Notes: a model not told the origin generated them from the letters alone. DNA of 64,000 nt from Artemisia argyi (GCA_030686995.1 CM060703.1:115205361-115269360), one strand, 5' to 3'; shown: positions 34,568-47,570, counted from the stretch's first letter. Numbers and translations are program-made.

Positions 34568-36764
34568 ATGGTTCGACAACTAAATAAGTTTGTCTCCGAG
34601 ATTGACGAGGATAAACTTCGTCAGTTCACCTCCGATTATTTCATCCCGTTCGCGGTGCATCCGGACGTACCAGATGCGGACGCATGTATCGTATAATTTC
34701 CTGATGGGAAAATAGGGGTATACACGCGCTTTTTTGAGTTTGCGAACCAGCGCGTGCCTATATCCCTATTCTTGAGCAACGTGCTCAACTTCTACCGTCT
34801 GTATATCTCTCAGCTGCACTGTATAGGTGCGGCGAAAATAACAAATTTCGAGGTAAACTGTCGTTTACTTGCGATAAACCCTACCATTAATCTTTTTCGC
34901 GCGTTTTACCACACAACGTGGTCAAACGGATGGGTTACTTTTTCTAAGCGCCCATGGCGCTACCAATGTTACACGGAGAAAGTAGACGCCCTTAGGGGTT
35001 GGAGGGAAAGGTTTTTCTGGGTGGATGATACGGTATACCCTTCGCTCTTTGAGTTTTATACCCAAGGGACTCTGCTAAAGGATGAGCGCCCAGATCCCGG
35101 TACGTACAACGTGGAGGATGCGGAGACCATTAATGGTAACCGCATCCCAATCAACTCCTATCCTGAGGAGTTTCTGGTTCATATGGGAATGAGTCGCAAC
35201 TACTTCGGAGGCTTTGATGAAGTGCCAACATTTTTGGATGAAAGCGGCCGGGGTGGGTGCTTGTCCTTTCTTATCCTCGCATTTGTAATGTAAGCGCCCT
35301 TTCATATTGTGATTATAATAACTAAACTGTTCTTTGTTGTTTGTTCATGTGTTGCGCAGAGATGGACTTGTTCTCTGTGGTGAGGTTGGCAAAACCCTTG
35401 CAAGTTACTGTGGGTGTGCGCCCACTGAGGGAAGGCGAAGTACCTGTTTTGGAGGCCGCAGCCGGACGTCTTTATGAGCCTGTTCATGAGCAATCTTCTG
35501 ATGTCTCGCAGCCCCTAGTGAATGTCACTCCAGTGCAGACTGTCCCTGCGCAAGGAGTACCAGCTTCCGAGACTGCGCACACTGAATCATCTGAGGGTGA
35601 CGGGATCCTGATGGTTGATACCGAGTCTGGGGAAGAGCACCAGGGTGCGAAGCGCAAGGCTACTGATGATGGTGGTGAGGGTACTTCCAAGCGCAGGCGC
35701 CACGTTATCTCTATGGATGAGTCAACAAATGAGGAGGCTTCACCCTTTTATGACTGCGCGTGACACTACGGAGACCTCCTCTCCTATGTAAGTGATGATT
35801 TCGCAGTTCTTCTTCATTCTTATTTTATCTTTGATATGTTGTACTGACTCGTTGTATTTTGTATGCAGTGACAAGGCTACAGGGAGTGATGCAGCTTATG
35901 TGGATCAGGTGTCTCCACATGTGACTCGCTCTCCCGTGGAGGAGCCATTGAAGGCGAGTGAAGAGATGTCCGCGCAGGAGCTGATGGAGGAGTTGAGTGC
36001 AGCTGCGAATCGTCAGGCTGAGTTAGTCACTCAACTCAAGGCCGGATATGTTGGTGAAGGTAGCAGCCTTGCACAGAAGGATGAGGAAATTGCGCTACTC
36101 AGGGCGCAATTAGCTGAAGCACGGGCGGATGTAGAATCCACAACTGCGCATGCTAGGAGGCTTGTGGATGAGAGGTTGTCCTTGATGGTGGAGATGAAGC
36201 GCGATCGTGCTGCTGCTGAGCAGTACAGATCTAGCTGCGCCTGAGGGTTGAAATACTTGCAAGAGAATAGGAGCAAGCATTTCGCCCAGCTTGATGAATT
36301 CCGCGAGCGTGTGGAGGCGGCTCTGAAGGTGCAGGAGAGCAAGCTGCGCAAGTTGAGTATTGAATATGATGAGGAGCTGTATCCTCATCTAGTGTCTGCA
36401 ATTGCTGAGCGCAGGTATTTATGTCTTTTGAGTTATTAACCAACTGTTTGCGCTTTCTTCTTTTGAATTTGTGCTCTTTTAATGATTGTGTTGTATTCTT
36501 AGGTGGTTGATCAGTCACGGTCTTCGTTTGGCCGCCATGGGTACACTAGAGTCCCAAGAGGTCGTGGAGGCCGTTGGGAGAGTTGTGGAGTGTGCTGTGG
36601 CTCGCAGCAAGGTTGAGGCCATAGAGGAGCTGCACCAGTGGAAAATGCTGACTGTAACTCCCGCGGAGGTGCCAGGGTATGCTGGGGATGGCTACGCGGA
36701 ATTGGTTGCGGCTATGGAGAATGTTAGGAATACAATTATTCCTATAGAAGACTCGGTCACCTAA
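34568..36764 (+). pseudogene. Transposase_28 ('putative gypsy type transposon') gene, four exons, broken
   Basis: Exons by GT-AG and frame are 34,568-35,252, 35,360-35,787, 35,869-36,414 and 36,503-36,764 (introns 107, 81 and 88 bp). Exon 1 has the PF04195-type domain: 'FPDGKIGVYTRFFEFANQRVPISLF', 'GAAKITNFEVNCRL' and a conserved 'SNGWVTFSKR' and 'FFWVD' region. Exon 2 starts EMDLFSVVR and is Ser/Glu-rich with a KRKA...KRRR basic cluster that could be a nuclear signal. Exon 3 is an alpha-helical coiled coil. Exon 4 starts RWLISHGLRLA. Lesions: TAA at 34,694, one-base frameshift near 35,745, TGA at 36,242. The biochemical role of the family is unknown. Despite the name, it lacks retrotransposon enzymes. 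Confidence 0.8.
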
Positions 36765-36765
36765 C

Positions 36766-37091
36766 TGATGTAATAGCATTTAAGTTAGCTCGTAGTTAGT
36801 TTATTATTTAGATCGATATTAGTTTAGTCTAAGTAACATCGTGGAAGAAAGACAGATCTTACCCACTGTATGCCTGATCCACAGCCCGAGTGTGGGCGTT
36901 TTTATGTTTCTTTGTAGGATTAGTATAAATACCCCATGTGGAGAGGGTTGGACCTTCATTCACAAGCTAATAGATTACAAGTTTCTCTCAAGGCTCCCAT
37001 CTCTTTCTCTCTCTAATCTCTCTCTCTAAAACTACACTAGTCGATTCATACATGTTAAACCATACGATCTTATGATTATGTATATCCTACA
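36766..37091 (+). repeat. Copia 3 5' LTR, about 326 bp
   Basis: The end TATATCCTACA precedes the primer-binding site. TATAAATA is at 36,924-36,931, and CTCTCTCTC runs near the end as in the Copia 2 LTR. The start is either TGATG (36,766) or TGTAATAG (36,769), undecidable without the 3' LTR. Confidence 0.75.
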
Positions 37092-37093
37092 AT

Positions 37094-37106
37094 TGGTATC
37101 AGAGCC
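37094..37106 (+). promoter_or_regulatory. Copia 3 primer-binding site
   Basis: TGGTATCAGAGCC, the standard plant initiator-methionine tRNA complement, two bases after the LTR. Confidence 0.93.
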
Positions 37107-37340
37107 ATGGTTTCATCTTAGGGCCTTGGATATTCGGATTTGGTGTGGTTTTTGTGTAGTTTTTGTGAGTTAGAAGAGTTTTACTCAAAACATCTTGGTT
37201 TGATCTTTCTTGTGTTATTAGATGTGTTAGAGATGTACTTTTATGATCCTTAGTGTTAGTACAACATTGTGTTTCAGTTGGTTTTACTATTTCATAAGCT
37301 TATTTGAAGTTTGGATTGAGTTTAGGTCGAATTTCATTGT

Positions 37341-37484
37341 TGTGATTAGCTCCACTGTTTCATTGCTTCACTGCGATTAGCTCCTGATCTCTGTGGTTAG
37401 TTTGTCTGCGATTACTATTTTGGGAATACAAACAAATCGCAAGGAAAATGACACTTTTGGACTCTTGTCAACTGCGACTAGCTC
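37341..37484 (+). repeat. Copia 3 leader array of GCGGTTAG-type motifs, first part
   Basis: TGTGATTAG, TGCGATTAG, TGTGGTTAG, TGCGATTAC and TGCGACTAG occur within 144 bases. The Tekay-like element then cuts the array at AGCTC (37,480-37,484). The array resumes at 57,440. Confidence 0.8.
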
Positions 37485-37867
37485 TATAACGTCCTAAAAA
37501 AAAACTTGGTTAACATTTTATTAAGATTATGATTTTACTATAAGTTTAATTAATGAAAGACTAAAATAAATACTATATGTTATAAATAAATACAAGTTAT
37601 AAACATTTATCATATCCTAACTCAAGTATAAAGTAAGACAATCCTTGATATATTATATACTTTCACACGTCTTTGTTTTCTATTTTGGTAATGATATGAT
37701 CTCATCAACAATTGGCCAATACCTTTATATATTTCCAAATTTCACTTCATATTAGTCGAACAGGTTGTTACAGCTTTAAAAGAAAATCACTTTTGAATCC
37801 CGGTATTTTCGAAAGAGTACACGTCCATATATTCAGCCCTATCTCTACTCATTCACACGTTCCATCT

Positions 37868-37868
<1 letters not shown>

Positions 37869-37904
<36 letters not shown>
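37869..37904 (+). repeat. Poly-A tract of 36 bases in the Tekay-like 5' LTR
   Basis: The matching tract in the 3' LTR (44,749-44,783) has 35 A. The tract is part of the LTR, not a retroposon tail. Confidence 0.9.
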
Positions 37905-37905
<1 letters not shown>

Positions 37906-39649
37906 GGCTGCTACTTCCTACCCTTTCCTGTTCGAATCAAAGCAATACAAAGGAGCTGGCATTCGATTTTGTTTTGCTCTTGGTGATTTGGCGTGGTGGT
38001 TGTGTTCGAACAAGGGTGTTTTCAGTCGAGGGTTCTGTGGTGGAGTCGTGGTTTTGCAGCTAGTTCGAGGAAGTGCTTGGTATTCTATTTGGACTTGTGG
38101 CTCGACTTGGTTTTGGATTCATTGCTTCTTCCTTTTCGATCACACAAGAATAAGCGTAACATCTTTATTCTATTTCATTCATCTTAATCTAGTCATATAC
38201 GTTTACACTAGTCACAAAATCAAGTAAAAAGAACCGGTTAATGAAATCTGCATGTTATACGATTTTGTGTCACATGTGAAATAAACTTAACGTAATCGAT
38301 CTATAACATGTTTAAATCAAATCTGTTCGATCTAAAGATCACATGCACGTCTCGGTTATACTTGTTTCGGAACAAAAATAAATAAAGAGGGTGTTGCGGA
38401 TTGTTTTGTGTCTCGATAATACTTGTGTTGCCTCGCGAGGATTCGTGGTTTAAATCCGATCTCGCGATGACTCGTTTGTCTCAATAACATGGTGAATGCG
38501 AATATATGTTTTTGTCACATGAAAGGAGATCAATACGTGATTAAAACCTGGTTCATAAAACTAAATTAACAAAGGAGGAACATGCATTTTTTTTAATGCT
38601 GTGAAGAATGGGCTGTGCATGATATTTTTCACGTGAAATATGTTTTAAGAATCGCATGCATACATGCGTACAAATAGTATGGACTTTAAATTGAATGGAA
38701 GATATATTATACTAAGTACTTGGAGATTTTTGCATAAAATCATGCATGGTGTATAAATATTATATATAGAAGATCTTACATAAGTTAATATATGATCATA
38801 CATGTCATGATATAACCTGTTTTGGAGCATGAGATGGACTGAGTTAAAATATATTAGAGTATTAGTTTCGGGGTGGTTAAACGTGAGTAATGTTTTAAGA
38901 AAACTTGTTTTAATAACTTAGTCATTATGGTATGAACGTGCGTAAGGTCTTTTTGTGTTGTGTCTAAGCAGCGTATAACAATCCTAAACGACCTCTGAAA
39001 CGAGTCTTGCATGATTTAATAAAATTTTGGGTCCGGATTAAATATTAATATCGTGGGTACGTTAATAAATTATATAAAATTCATGCATTATATGTAGTAT
39101 AGATTATAACGACGGGTCCAAAATTATTATCTTAATATTAATTTATTAAAATAAACTTTAAAATAATTTTATTTGACTTTTAATATTTGATTTTGATAAT
39201 TTACATTTTAGACCTTAAACTTTGCAATATTGGCATATTAAACCCTAAACTATAAAGATTGTCATAATTAACCCAAATCTATAATATTCATCATTATAAG
39301 CATTTCGTGAAATTTACTAAATAATGAAACTTTCTAAATATTGAAAGTTACTAAATATGGAAACTTGCTAAACATGGAAGGTTACTATAAATGGAAAGTT
39401 ACTTAAAAAGGAAAGATAACCTAAAATCAGCAATCTAAATTAAACGAACCATTTGTAATACTTGGTTTATCATTCCTTTAGGCTCGGTGAAGAAGGAGTG
39501 ATCATCTTGTGACTTGTCTTTCCTTGTCTTTTCCACTTGAATGAGGTACAGATATTCTGACCTTATGTCTTAAGGTTTCTCATGAGTCATTCACATCTGT
39601 TTGATTTTAGCTTTGATTATGATACTTGATCTGAGCCTTCTTAGTATGG

Positions 39650-39865
39650 CTTTCTTTGACTTATGCTTTATTTGAACCTTTGCTATGCATACTTAGATTT
39701 GTGAACCTTTGGCATATGAACTTTGATATGAACCTTTGCTTTGATCCATTGGTTATGAACCTTTGATTATGAACCTTTGCTATGCACCTATGAACCTTTG
39801 ATATGATACATTTATATGAACCATTGATATGAACTTTGATATGATATGATATATGAACCCTTCAG
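39650..39865 (+). repeat. Degenerate TATGAACCTTTGA repeats in the Tekay-like LTR
   Basis: About ten variable copies of TATGAACCTTTG or TTTGATATGAAC. The 3' LTR has the same block at about 56,410-56,585. Confidence 0.75.
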
Positions 39866-40691
39866 TTTGACACCCGAGCCAAGTTCGTTTCCTAGCCATT
39901 AAGGTAACATGGCCGTGTCATTGATGCACCAGTGGCATGACTCACGTGTGGGTGAGTGATTTCTCACACCGTCCCCATTTATATGAATATTATGATGATT
40001 ATTATTATTATTTGTTCGGGGGGCGTATGGATTGCAATCCTAGGTTCGCTTTGTGTTAGACGGATTTGACATGATTATGATTATGATTATTATATGTTCG
40101 GTGAATGTGCATGGGTGCAATCCGTGTCTTCACATTTTGGGAGCTAGCTACTCCATGGTTACTATGATGTGATATGTGATATGATTTGTTCGAGCTCGGG
40201 ATTTGATGACTGACCGTACACTTTGATTGATTACTGATTTACCTTCTCTTACACTATGATTTGCTACTGATTATCTCATACCTATGTTATCCTTTGATTA
40301 TACATTATGCTCTCCCCAATGCACCTTACATTATATCTTTTTTCGTTCGTTATCCTTTGTTCCCTTTTGTATATCTGTTCACTGGGCTTTTTAAGCTCAG
40401 CCACATTTCTTTTCCTGCGGCAGGTTTTTAGTAGGAAGCTGGGTTATGAGTGGAGAGTATTTTGGACTTAGAAGACTACACTTGGATAGCTATTCGGGAT
40501 TAGAGATGATTAAAAGTGTTTACATTTTCAGACTTAGTATTTTATTGATTATTCTCATTTGTAACCTTGTACTTCAGATTTTTTCTTAGTAACCTTTGAG
40601 ATTCTTTTGTATTACTATTTGTATGCTTGTGGTTGCTTTGATATGTCACTATAATGTAATACTTCTACCCTTATCGGGTTAGGGTGTTACA

Positions 40692-43600
40692 ATTATGGTA
40701 TCAGAGACCCAGGCTGCGACTTGTAGTACATCAAACCTTGACCTGCGGAGTTTGGACCCTTAAGTTTCCACTATAGGCGCTCATAAGACAACTTTTGAGA
40801 ATTTGTTTTAAGGTCTCCCCATAGGAACATATGTTATTTATCGGTGAGGAATGGGTAGACTAGGACATTTATGTAAGTAGCATTTCTTTCGCATCACTCT
40901 GATTCGTACCTCTGCTCTTAGTTAAGCCTTATATGAACTTTTGTTTCAGGAATTAGAAGTTTTGCAACCTAAGTTTTGTAACCATGTAAGTTTTAGTGCC
41001 TCGAGATCTATGTGGATACCTTACACCATTTAAGTTTCACTTTCTGATTTTGATCTTCATTCCGATTTGTTTGGTAAACGGTTTGATACCTTTCTAACCA
41101 TCCCGAAGGTCATTCAACTATAATGTGTTTGACGCATTCTGTGAATTCATTTACTTATGCTGGATATAAAGTGTACCATCTAATACTACTAGACTCTGCA
41201 TAATCCATTTCTACTTCTATGAGGACTCTTGTAATTATAAGCCACATATATAGGAAGATTTGTTCCCTCCATTCGAATGATGAATTTTGTTTGCCAATCA
41301 TTTCCTTTGGATGGATATGATGTAAAGATTATCTCTGTATGGATTTATTAACTAAGCATGATGATGCTGACAACTGATACCCCATACATCTCACTTTTGA
41401 CAACCATACGATGTTCGTATTGCCGATGATACACACTCTACTAGTGGCTTATGCTAAGGAGCTAAATAGAATTCCAACATGTTCGTTTATCTATCTCAAT
41501 GCTTTTGATGAACTATCCGTCTGGTTTGACGATCGTATACGTTCTACGAATCTGTTTATTTTTGATATATTTGATTTTGAGGTCTTTTGGTTATGGATTG
41601 GCTGGCTCCTCATAAAGCTACCATAGAGCATAGACTACCGTATCCGATATGTGACCTTTAACAATCTACTTCACCCTACTTTTGTTATGATGAATCTCAA
41701 CCACTTAAATCTGTTAAGATTAATGTTGCTATGGAAGCACATACTCCGATCTTATTTGATTGTCAAATTTTTCCTGTCACCTATTGGTATCCACCCATGG
41801 AAAGCTCTAGCATTGGAAATATGTTGTTGTACAAAATTTCTGGTGTTCTTTGATGAACCTCTATGTATTCCCTACTGGTTGGGAAGTGGAGTTGGCATTG
41901 AAATAATCTTAGTTGATAAAACCACGATGCCATAGAAGTTGAGAGATTGAATGATCTGACGGAATATGATGTTTCTCACCCTGGCTTTTCTCTTGGGATG
42001 ATCCGGTTGGTTTATGAGGAAGAAAGAGAGAAGTATGTGATGGTGTATCGACTATCGTGAACTTAACCGTATCACTATCCGTAATCATTATCCGTTTCCA
42101 CATATAAATAATTGATTTGGTCTACCTTTGAAACTCCGTATCTGATTGCATCATTTTAGATTTGAAGGACTGAAGAAGCAGCCACGAGACCTTCTAAAAA
42201 GGGGGTTAACTAATCGAAGGTAACCTCCGTGAAGTACTTCAGTTTTATTTCGTGAAGAAGAATGAAGGTGATGTGAGGTGGATGTGAATGTTTTCCCTAA
42301 ATGATATCTGAGTCTGCCTTTGCACTCGTTATAACCTTTATGAGCTTGAATGATGCCAATTGTATTGGCTAAGATAATTATGTTTTCGCGTGTTTTTGGA
42401 CAAATTGTTATAGTATGACATTGTATATTGTTCAAAGACAAAAGAGGAACATAGAGATTCTTTTTGTAGAATGACCCTTTCATTTTGGAAGAGAAATTGG
42501 ATTGACGTTCAGAGATCGTAGTAGATAACACTACCTTGTATCCTGTGAAGACAGAGTTTCCCACAGAAAGGACCAAGATTGAAGACCATTATCGGAGTTA
42601 GAAACCTGGTAGAAGAGTAGTAGAAGATGTTCGCGACAAGCGTTACCGTGGAAGAAGCATTTAAGAAGAAGAGAGGAACTGAGATGGTACTCGATTATAC
42701 ATCATGCAGTATGTGGAGATCACAGTTCGGGCATCAAGACAACCAGACCATAGGAGACGAGCTTCAACTCATAACCTGGAGACGACAATGGCGATGTTTA
42801 CCTTAAAACCTGGAGCTGTGCTAGAAGACCTGTCGAAGACACGCAGTCTTGCTCCTCTATTCATTTTAGTTGTACTAAGATGAATTGATAGCAGAAGCAG
42901 ACTTGCGGATAGAAGGATGCACAGAGATTATGTCAGAGATTCGTGTACTAACACCACAATTCCAAGAAGAGGTGCCAAAGGCTTGAGGGACCAGACTCAA
43001 GTTACAATTCCTTTTCACTGTATGATCAAATGGACAAGCGTAGACAGATTACTCGGACTTGGGAGAGATTGGAGTTCATGTATTTGAATGAACAGATTTT
43101 GAAGTAAACGTTTACGTCTGGATGAGTTGATTTTGTAAAGGATATAGTTATTTCATTTCTGCTTAACCCACTTAAGTTCCCGTTACCAATGACAAGATCC
43201 TTTGAATGATTTAAGTTCACTGATAGCAATTCCGTTCTGTGTTCATTTTGCACACGTTTGGAAGATGGTTTTGTTATGAGAAGTTTGACGAATTTTGGAA
43301 GACCTAACGCCTTGACGACGTGTTTCATTTGATTCTTACTGGATTCCGTTACTTTATTTGTACGTTCTGTTTCAATGATTTTTGTTCCGTGAATGATGTT
43401 TAGATTCGAACCTACCCTAGGAGGTAGAAGGACTGTTAGGTTGTTAAGATGAGATGTTTAGTTCACGACTTGAGATAAAGTATGATCATCATGAGGGCAT
43501 ATTTATATGATGCTAGTATTATGACGTCTGGCCAACGTGATAACACTTACATCATATAACGTGCACTTGTTGTAATCATAGGATATATATCTTGAGGAGT

Positions 43601-44353
43601 GCCTTAGAAGCCTTAGAATTTCTGATATTCGAATTGAGATTATCTGCGTTTAGTGAGACTATAGGTTCATTCTACCTATACACTTAATCTGCCTTCACCG
43701 TTATACGATTTGATACGTTTGGATACTCGACACGCGGTTGCTGACCTCTGTACCTCCGATAAGAATCTTTGGTTCTGTTGTAGAGCTTTCTACCGTTTGA
43801 TGTTATCAAACAATCTGTTTTCTGGCTGTATGGATTCGATCTATTATTATGAAGGAGTACACCTATGTTTCGCTATATGTACGTCTCATGTATGATGAAT
43901 CTGTTTCAGGATGATCTGTTATGAGTTAAGATATGAGATTTTGGATTTTGAAGTACAAAATCTGTTTGGTTATGAGATTACCATTAAAAGGCTATATGGA
44001 AGACGAGACTGTTTGAGAATCTGAAGAGTTAATCATGTTTATCATCCTCATGTGTTCTGAAATCCGATCTGTTCTCATCTGAATTTCCTGCTTCGATTCC
44101 ACGGACGATATATTCGTCAAATCCTACGTATTTCCCTGTATCTCTTCCGAGGGGATACAATTATCGTCTTTTACGTTTAGTATGATATTATTTTGATTCG
44201 GATTCTGTATGGTATGTCTTGTCTGAGGAAGCCGAAGCTATTTGATCAAAAAGATAGAGTCATGAGAAAGAAGTCTTTCACGTTTCTGTTCACAGGCCGT
44301 TATGTTTTCCGTTTCCTTTCACTTCAATTTTCGAGGACGAAAATTTTATTTTT
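40692..44353 (+). pseudogene. Tekay-like internal region: decayed gag-pol remnants
   Basis: The primer-binding site TGGTATCAGAGACCC is at 40,696-40,710. No long frame survives. Recognisable traces include 'MDWLAPHKATIE' from 41,594 (protease/RT junction), 'DYRELNRITIRNHYPFP' near 42,045 (RT), and the usual chromovirus tail with 'FEDE' near 44,333. RNase H, integrase and chromodomain cannot be read because of stops and indels. The region is shorter than a full Tekay interior, so sequence has also been lost. Confidence 0.75.
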
Positions 44354-44367
44354 AGAAGGGAAGATTT
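44354..44367 (+). promoter_or_regulatory. Tekay-like polypurine tract
   Basis: TAGAAGGGAAGATT immediately precedes the 3' LTR start at 44,368. Confidence 0.75.
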
Positions 44368-44747
44368 ATAACGTCCTAAAAAAACTTGGTTAACATTTTA
44401 TTAAGATTATGATTTTACTATAAGTTTAATTAATGAAAGATAAAAATAAATACTATATGTTATAAATAAATACAAGTTATAAACATTTATCATATCCTAA
44501 CTCAAGTATAAAGTAAGACAATCCTTGATATATTATATACTTTCACACGTCTTTGTTTTCTATTTTGGTAATGATATGATCTCATCAATAATTGGCCAAT
44601 ACCTTTATATATTTCCAAATTTCACTTCATATTAGTCGAATAGGTTGTTACAGCTTTAAAAGAAAATCACTTTTGAATCCCGGTATTTTCGAAAGAGTAC
44701 ACGTCCATATATTCAGCCCTATCTCTACTCATTCACACGTTCCATCT

Positions 44748-44785
<38 letters not shown>

Positions 44786-44832
44786 CACGGCTGCTACTTC
44801 CTACCCTTTCCTATTCGAATCAAAGCAATACA
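44368..44832 (+). repeat. Tekay-like 3' LTR, first part
   Basis: Matches 37,485-37,950 up to 'caatac', where the CACTA element begins. Includes the 35-A run at 44,749-44,783. Confidence 0.92.
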
Positions 44833-44848
44833 CACTACAACATTCACC
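44833..44848 (+). repeat. CACTA left terminal inverted repeat
   Basis: CACTACAACATTCACC pairs with the right end allowing two mismatches. Confidence 0.92.
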
Positions 44849-44861
44849 GCTTTTAGCGAGG

Positions 44862-45310
44862 ACATTCACCGGCTTTCAGCGGGGACTTCTTCCCGCCCAA
44901 ACCTTTCGGCGGGGACATGTCCCCGCCGAAAGTGCCTTGGGCAAAGCCCCACGCTGTAAACTTTCGGCGGCGACGTACCACTCTTTTGGCGGTGACACGT
45001 GGGACCCACGCTGCCAGCGTGGACAATATTGGTCAGGTCAAACTTGCCAGCGTGGCAAACCTTTTGGCGGGGACATGTCCCCGCTGAAAGTAATTTTCCA
45101 AGTAACTGATGCAAACTTTTGGCGGGGACGCCTCCCCCGCTGAAAGTATTTTCCAAGTTTTTATGTAATCTTTTGGCGGGGACACGTCCCCGCTGAAAGT
45201 ATTTTCCAAGTTTTTATGTAATCTTTTGGCGGGGATACGCCCCCGTTGAAAGTTGTTCTCACTATTAATACAACAGCTTTTGGCGGGGACATGTCCCCGC
45301 GAAAAGTGTC
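44862..45310 (+). repeat. CACTA left subterminal palindromes
   Basis: At least six copies of a 30-bp palindrome with core CGGGGACATGTCCCCG framed by CTTTTGG and CTGAAAG. Copies lie near 44,904, 45,062, 45,117, 45,171, 45,222 and 45,277. Some cores vary (ACGCCT, ACACGT). Subterminal repeats of this kind bind TNP1-type proteins in En/Spm. From 45,311 to 45,717 nothing else is recognised. Confidence 0.88.
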
Positions 45311-45717
45311 TGACCCATTTTGCAGCAAATTGCTGCAAAATGTGTAATTTCCAGATTTTTTCCGGAAAAAATCTACACTATCACTACAAATCCAGAACCT
45401 GTATATAACCTAATTACAATACCACAAGACACTCAAATCACAAATTCGCCAACATAATATGATACATATCCAAATTTCTTAAAAATTAACATAATCATGT
45501 GTTTGTTTCCAAATTCGCAAAATACGGTTCAAAAACCGTTATCACATGATCACTACATAAGCTAGCTATCCGCTATACGCTAAAAAACTATACGTGGGAA
45601 CAATGTAGCGGGAATCCTAACACATAAATTACATAAACACATAATAATCCATGAAACTATCCACACATTTGTCCATAACCCAAAACAAAATATAAATCAA
45701 CCCAAACAACCCATACG

Positions 45718-46572
45718 CTACTCCTGAGTCCCCCCACTCCCCCCACTAGCCCCACTCCCCTCCTCCGGGGTACCTGTAGACTCACCTGGTGATGGTGAAG
45801 CCTCCTGGGATCCCGATGTCATCGCCTGAGTCGCTAGCTCAGCGGGGAAACCCGGCTGTGTCTTAGCCCACCCCACTAACATATCAACCAGTGTCCTTTG
45901 CTGGGACAAATCCTGGGTTTGCTTCTGGACTGTTTCGTGCAGGGAGGATGCGGAGGCTTGATCACGAGCTCGTGCGGCGCTGTGGGTCATCTGACGACCA
46001 CCGCCGGGTAAGACTGGACCTACGCCAGGAATATGACCTCGCTGCTTGCCACCGATCACGTGGTGCATAATATCGAGGTCAGACATGGTCGTCCCCCGGA
46101 GGTGCTCTCCGTCCGCATCTGTATCATCTGGTTCTGTTTTACAAAAAAATAAGCAAAGTAATATATAAGTCGTGATTTATTATATTTGCATTAATGTGGG
46201 TGAGTTTTATGGAAATAAATTATACTTACATATCTAGTCTCGGACAATGCAGACTCCCAAATGCCGTCTCTCGTATGGTTGTGTCTGTACATCGCGATCA
46301 AGTCTCTACCATCCACAGCGTCGGTGGGTTCTCTCAGCTGTTTATAAATAAACTCAATAACGACTCACCAAACACTATATATATAAATGAAATGATTAAA
46401 AAGCGTCTTACGAAGTTATCGCGTATAACAGCTAACGAATGCGACCCATGAAGGCTGGAAGTCAGATTGGCGAGCCGGTTCTGCCTGTTGGTCACCCCTC
46501 TCTTCAAATTATCCGGGTTCGACCAGTGATTAATCTGAGTATTATAAATAATAAAAAATGTTATATAAATGA

Positions 46573-46644
<72 letters not shown>

Positions 46645-46646
46645 TC

Positions 46647-46680
<34 letters not shown>

Positions 46681-46682
46681 GT

Positions 46683-46736
<54 letters not shown>

Positions 46737-47570
46737 GTGTGGATCCAGAAATTTACATATTCTTCCCAATCCGACTCCGACATGTTCTCCGGGCGTTTTG
46801 CCTTGATCTCCTCCAGCTTCTCCATCCCACCTTGCTCAGTAAAATTTATCTTTTTGTGCCGCCACTTGTTGTCATCGTATCGCTTTTGGAGATAATATTC
46901 GATACTGTCGACAATATCCTCTCCATCAGCACTGGCAAGGTGCTCGCCGAGATCAAAATAATGCTGCAATAAAATATAATTAAAATAAATATTCAAATTT
47001 AAATAAACAATCAAATTTAAATAAATAGCAAAGTTAAAATAAACAAACACAATAATTAAAAAAATAAAAGATAAAAAAAACAAAAAAAACTTACGTGAAG
47101 CTAGTCGTCGATGTGGGCCTTCGCGGTAGCAGGAACAGCCGACCAGGATTTGTAATGCATAGGAATTGATTGCCGCAACAATTCCCCGACCAAGTTGGAG
47201 AACCACTTCGCGTGCTCGCCCACATGCTCCCACATCCCTTTGTCGTTCTTCCGGAATCTGATCGATACCGGATGACCAGTATCTTTCCTCTCATTGCGGA
47301 GCCGCGTGTTCTTTGTGGGACCACGCACCGACTTCCCGCCTTTCCCAATTTTGGCATTGGGCTTGGGAGGTCTGGATTTAGATGCTACAAGTAACCAAAT
47401 TCAAGTGATGATGATATAAAATAACAAGTTATCAATTTCAAATAATAATCAAGTTTAATTAAAATAATCTAGAAATTCTTACTCTGACAATCACTGCCTA
47501 TCCTCGTCGGACCACGGAGTGGCTCATTGCCTCCATCGCCACCGTGGCTCCTAGCAACAACATCTGCCAT
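45718..47570 (-). pseudogene. TNP1/Transposase_24-like CACTA gene, about six exons, one stop
   Basis: Minus-strand exons by splice sites: 47,483-47,570, 47,095-47,384, 46,757-46,963, 46,412-46,534, 46,230-46,337 and 45,718-46,133. The protein has a basic region (KNTRLRNERKDTGHPVSI), 'HAKWFSNLVGELLRQSIPMHYKSW', 'HYFDLGEH', 'NHWSNPDNLKRGVTNRQNRL', 'MYRHNHTRDGIWES' and a Gly/Pro/Ser-rich tail. The order resembles plant Ptta/En/Spm transposase (PF03004), the DNA-binding accessory protein of CACTA elements. TAG at 47,101-47,103 interrupts exon 2 where Trp is expected. The last exon is out of phase by one base, so either a splice site is misplaced or an indel is present. Intron 3 contains a long ATT/AAT microsatellite. 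Confidence 0.72.
46573..46735. repeat. (ATT)n followed by (AAT)n, self-complementary microsatellite in intron 3
   Basis: About 108 bases of ATT units with one interruption (TTTCTATT) are followed by GTTATAATAAT and about 52 bases of AAT units. The two arms can pair as a hairpin. Confidence 0.95.

Larger units (their letters stand above)
37485..40691 (+). repeat. Tekay-like 5' LTR, 3,207 bp
   Basis: Begins at the TSD and ends next to the primer-binding site. It contains a 36-A run (37,869-37,904) and a stretch of TATGAACCTTTGA-like units (about 39,650-39,865). It also contains AT trinucleotide and dinucleotide repeats. No coding function. Confidence 0.92.

Noticed and set aside
34754..36764. 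Active domesticated host gene
   Set aside because: Two in-frame stops and a frameshift interrupt the Transposase_28 frame, and surrounding DNA is all transposon. Sequencing error cannot be excluded but is not assumed.
35484..36779. Minus-strand ORFs opposite the Transposase_28 exons
   Set aside because: They are antisense shadows, crossing the introns without splice logic or domains.
37869..37904. Poly-A tail of a retrogene or LINE
   Set aside because: The same tract is at the same place in both LTRs of the Tekay-like element, so it belongs to the LTR. No gene precedes it.
41411..44393. Separate short genes between the Tekay-like LTRs
   Set aside because: Fragments match decayed protease/RT/pol-end motifs of the same element in changing frames.
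46439..46895. Leu-, Tyr/Asn- or Ile-rich ORFs on both strands
   Set aside because: They are translations of the ATT/AAT microsatellite.
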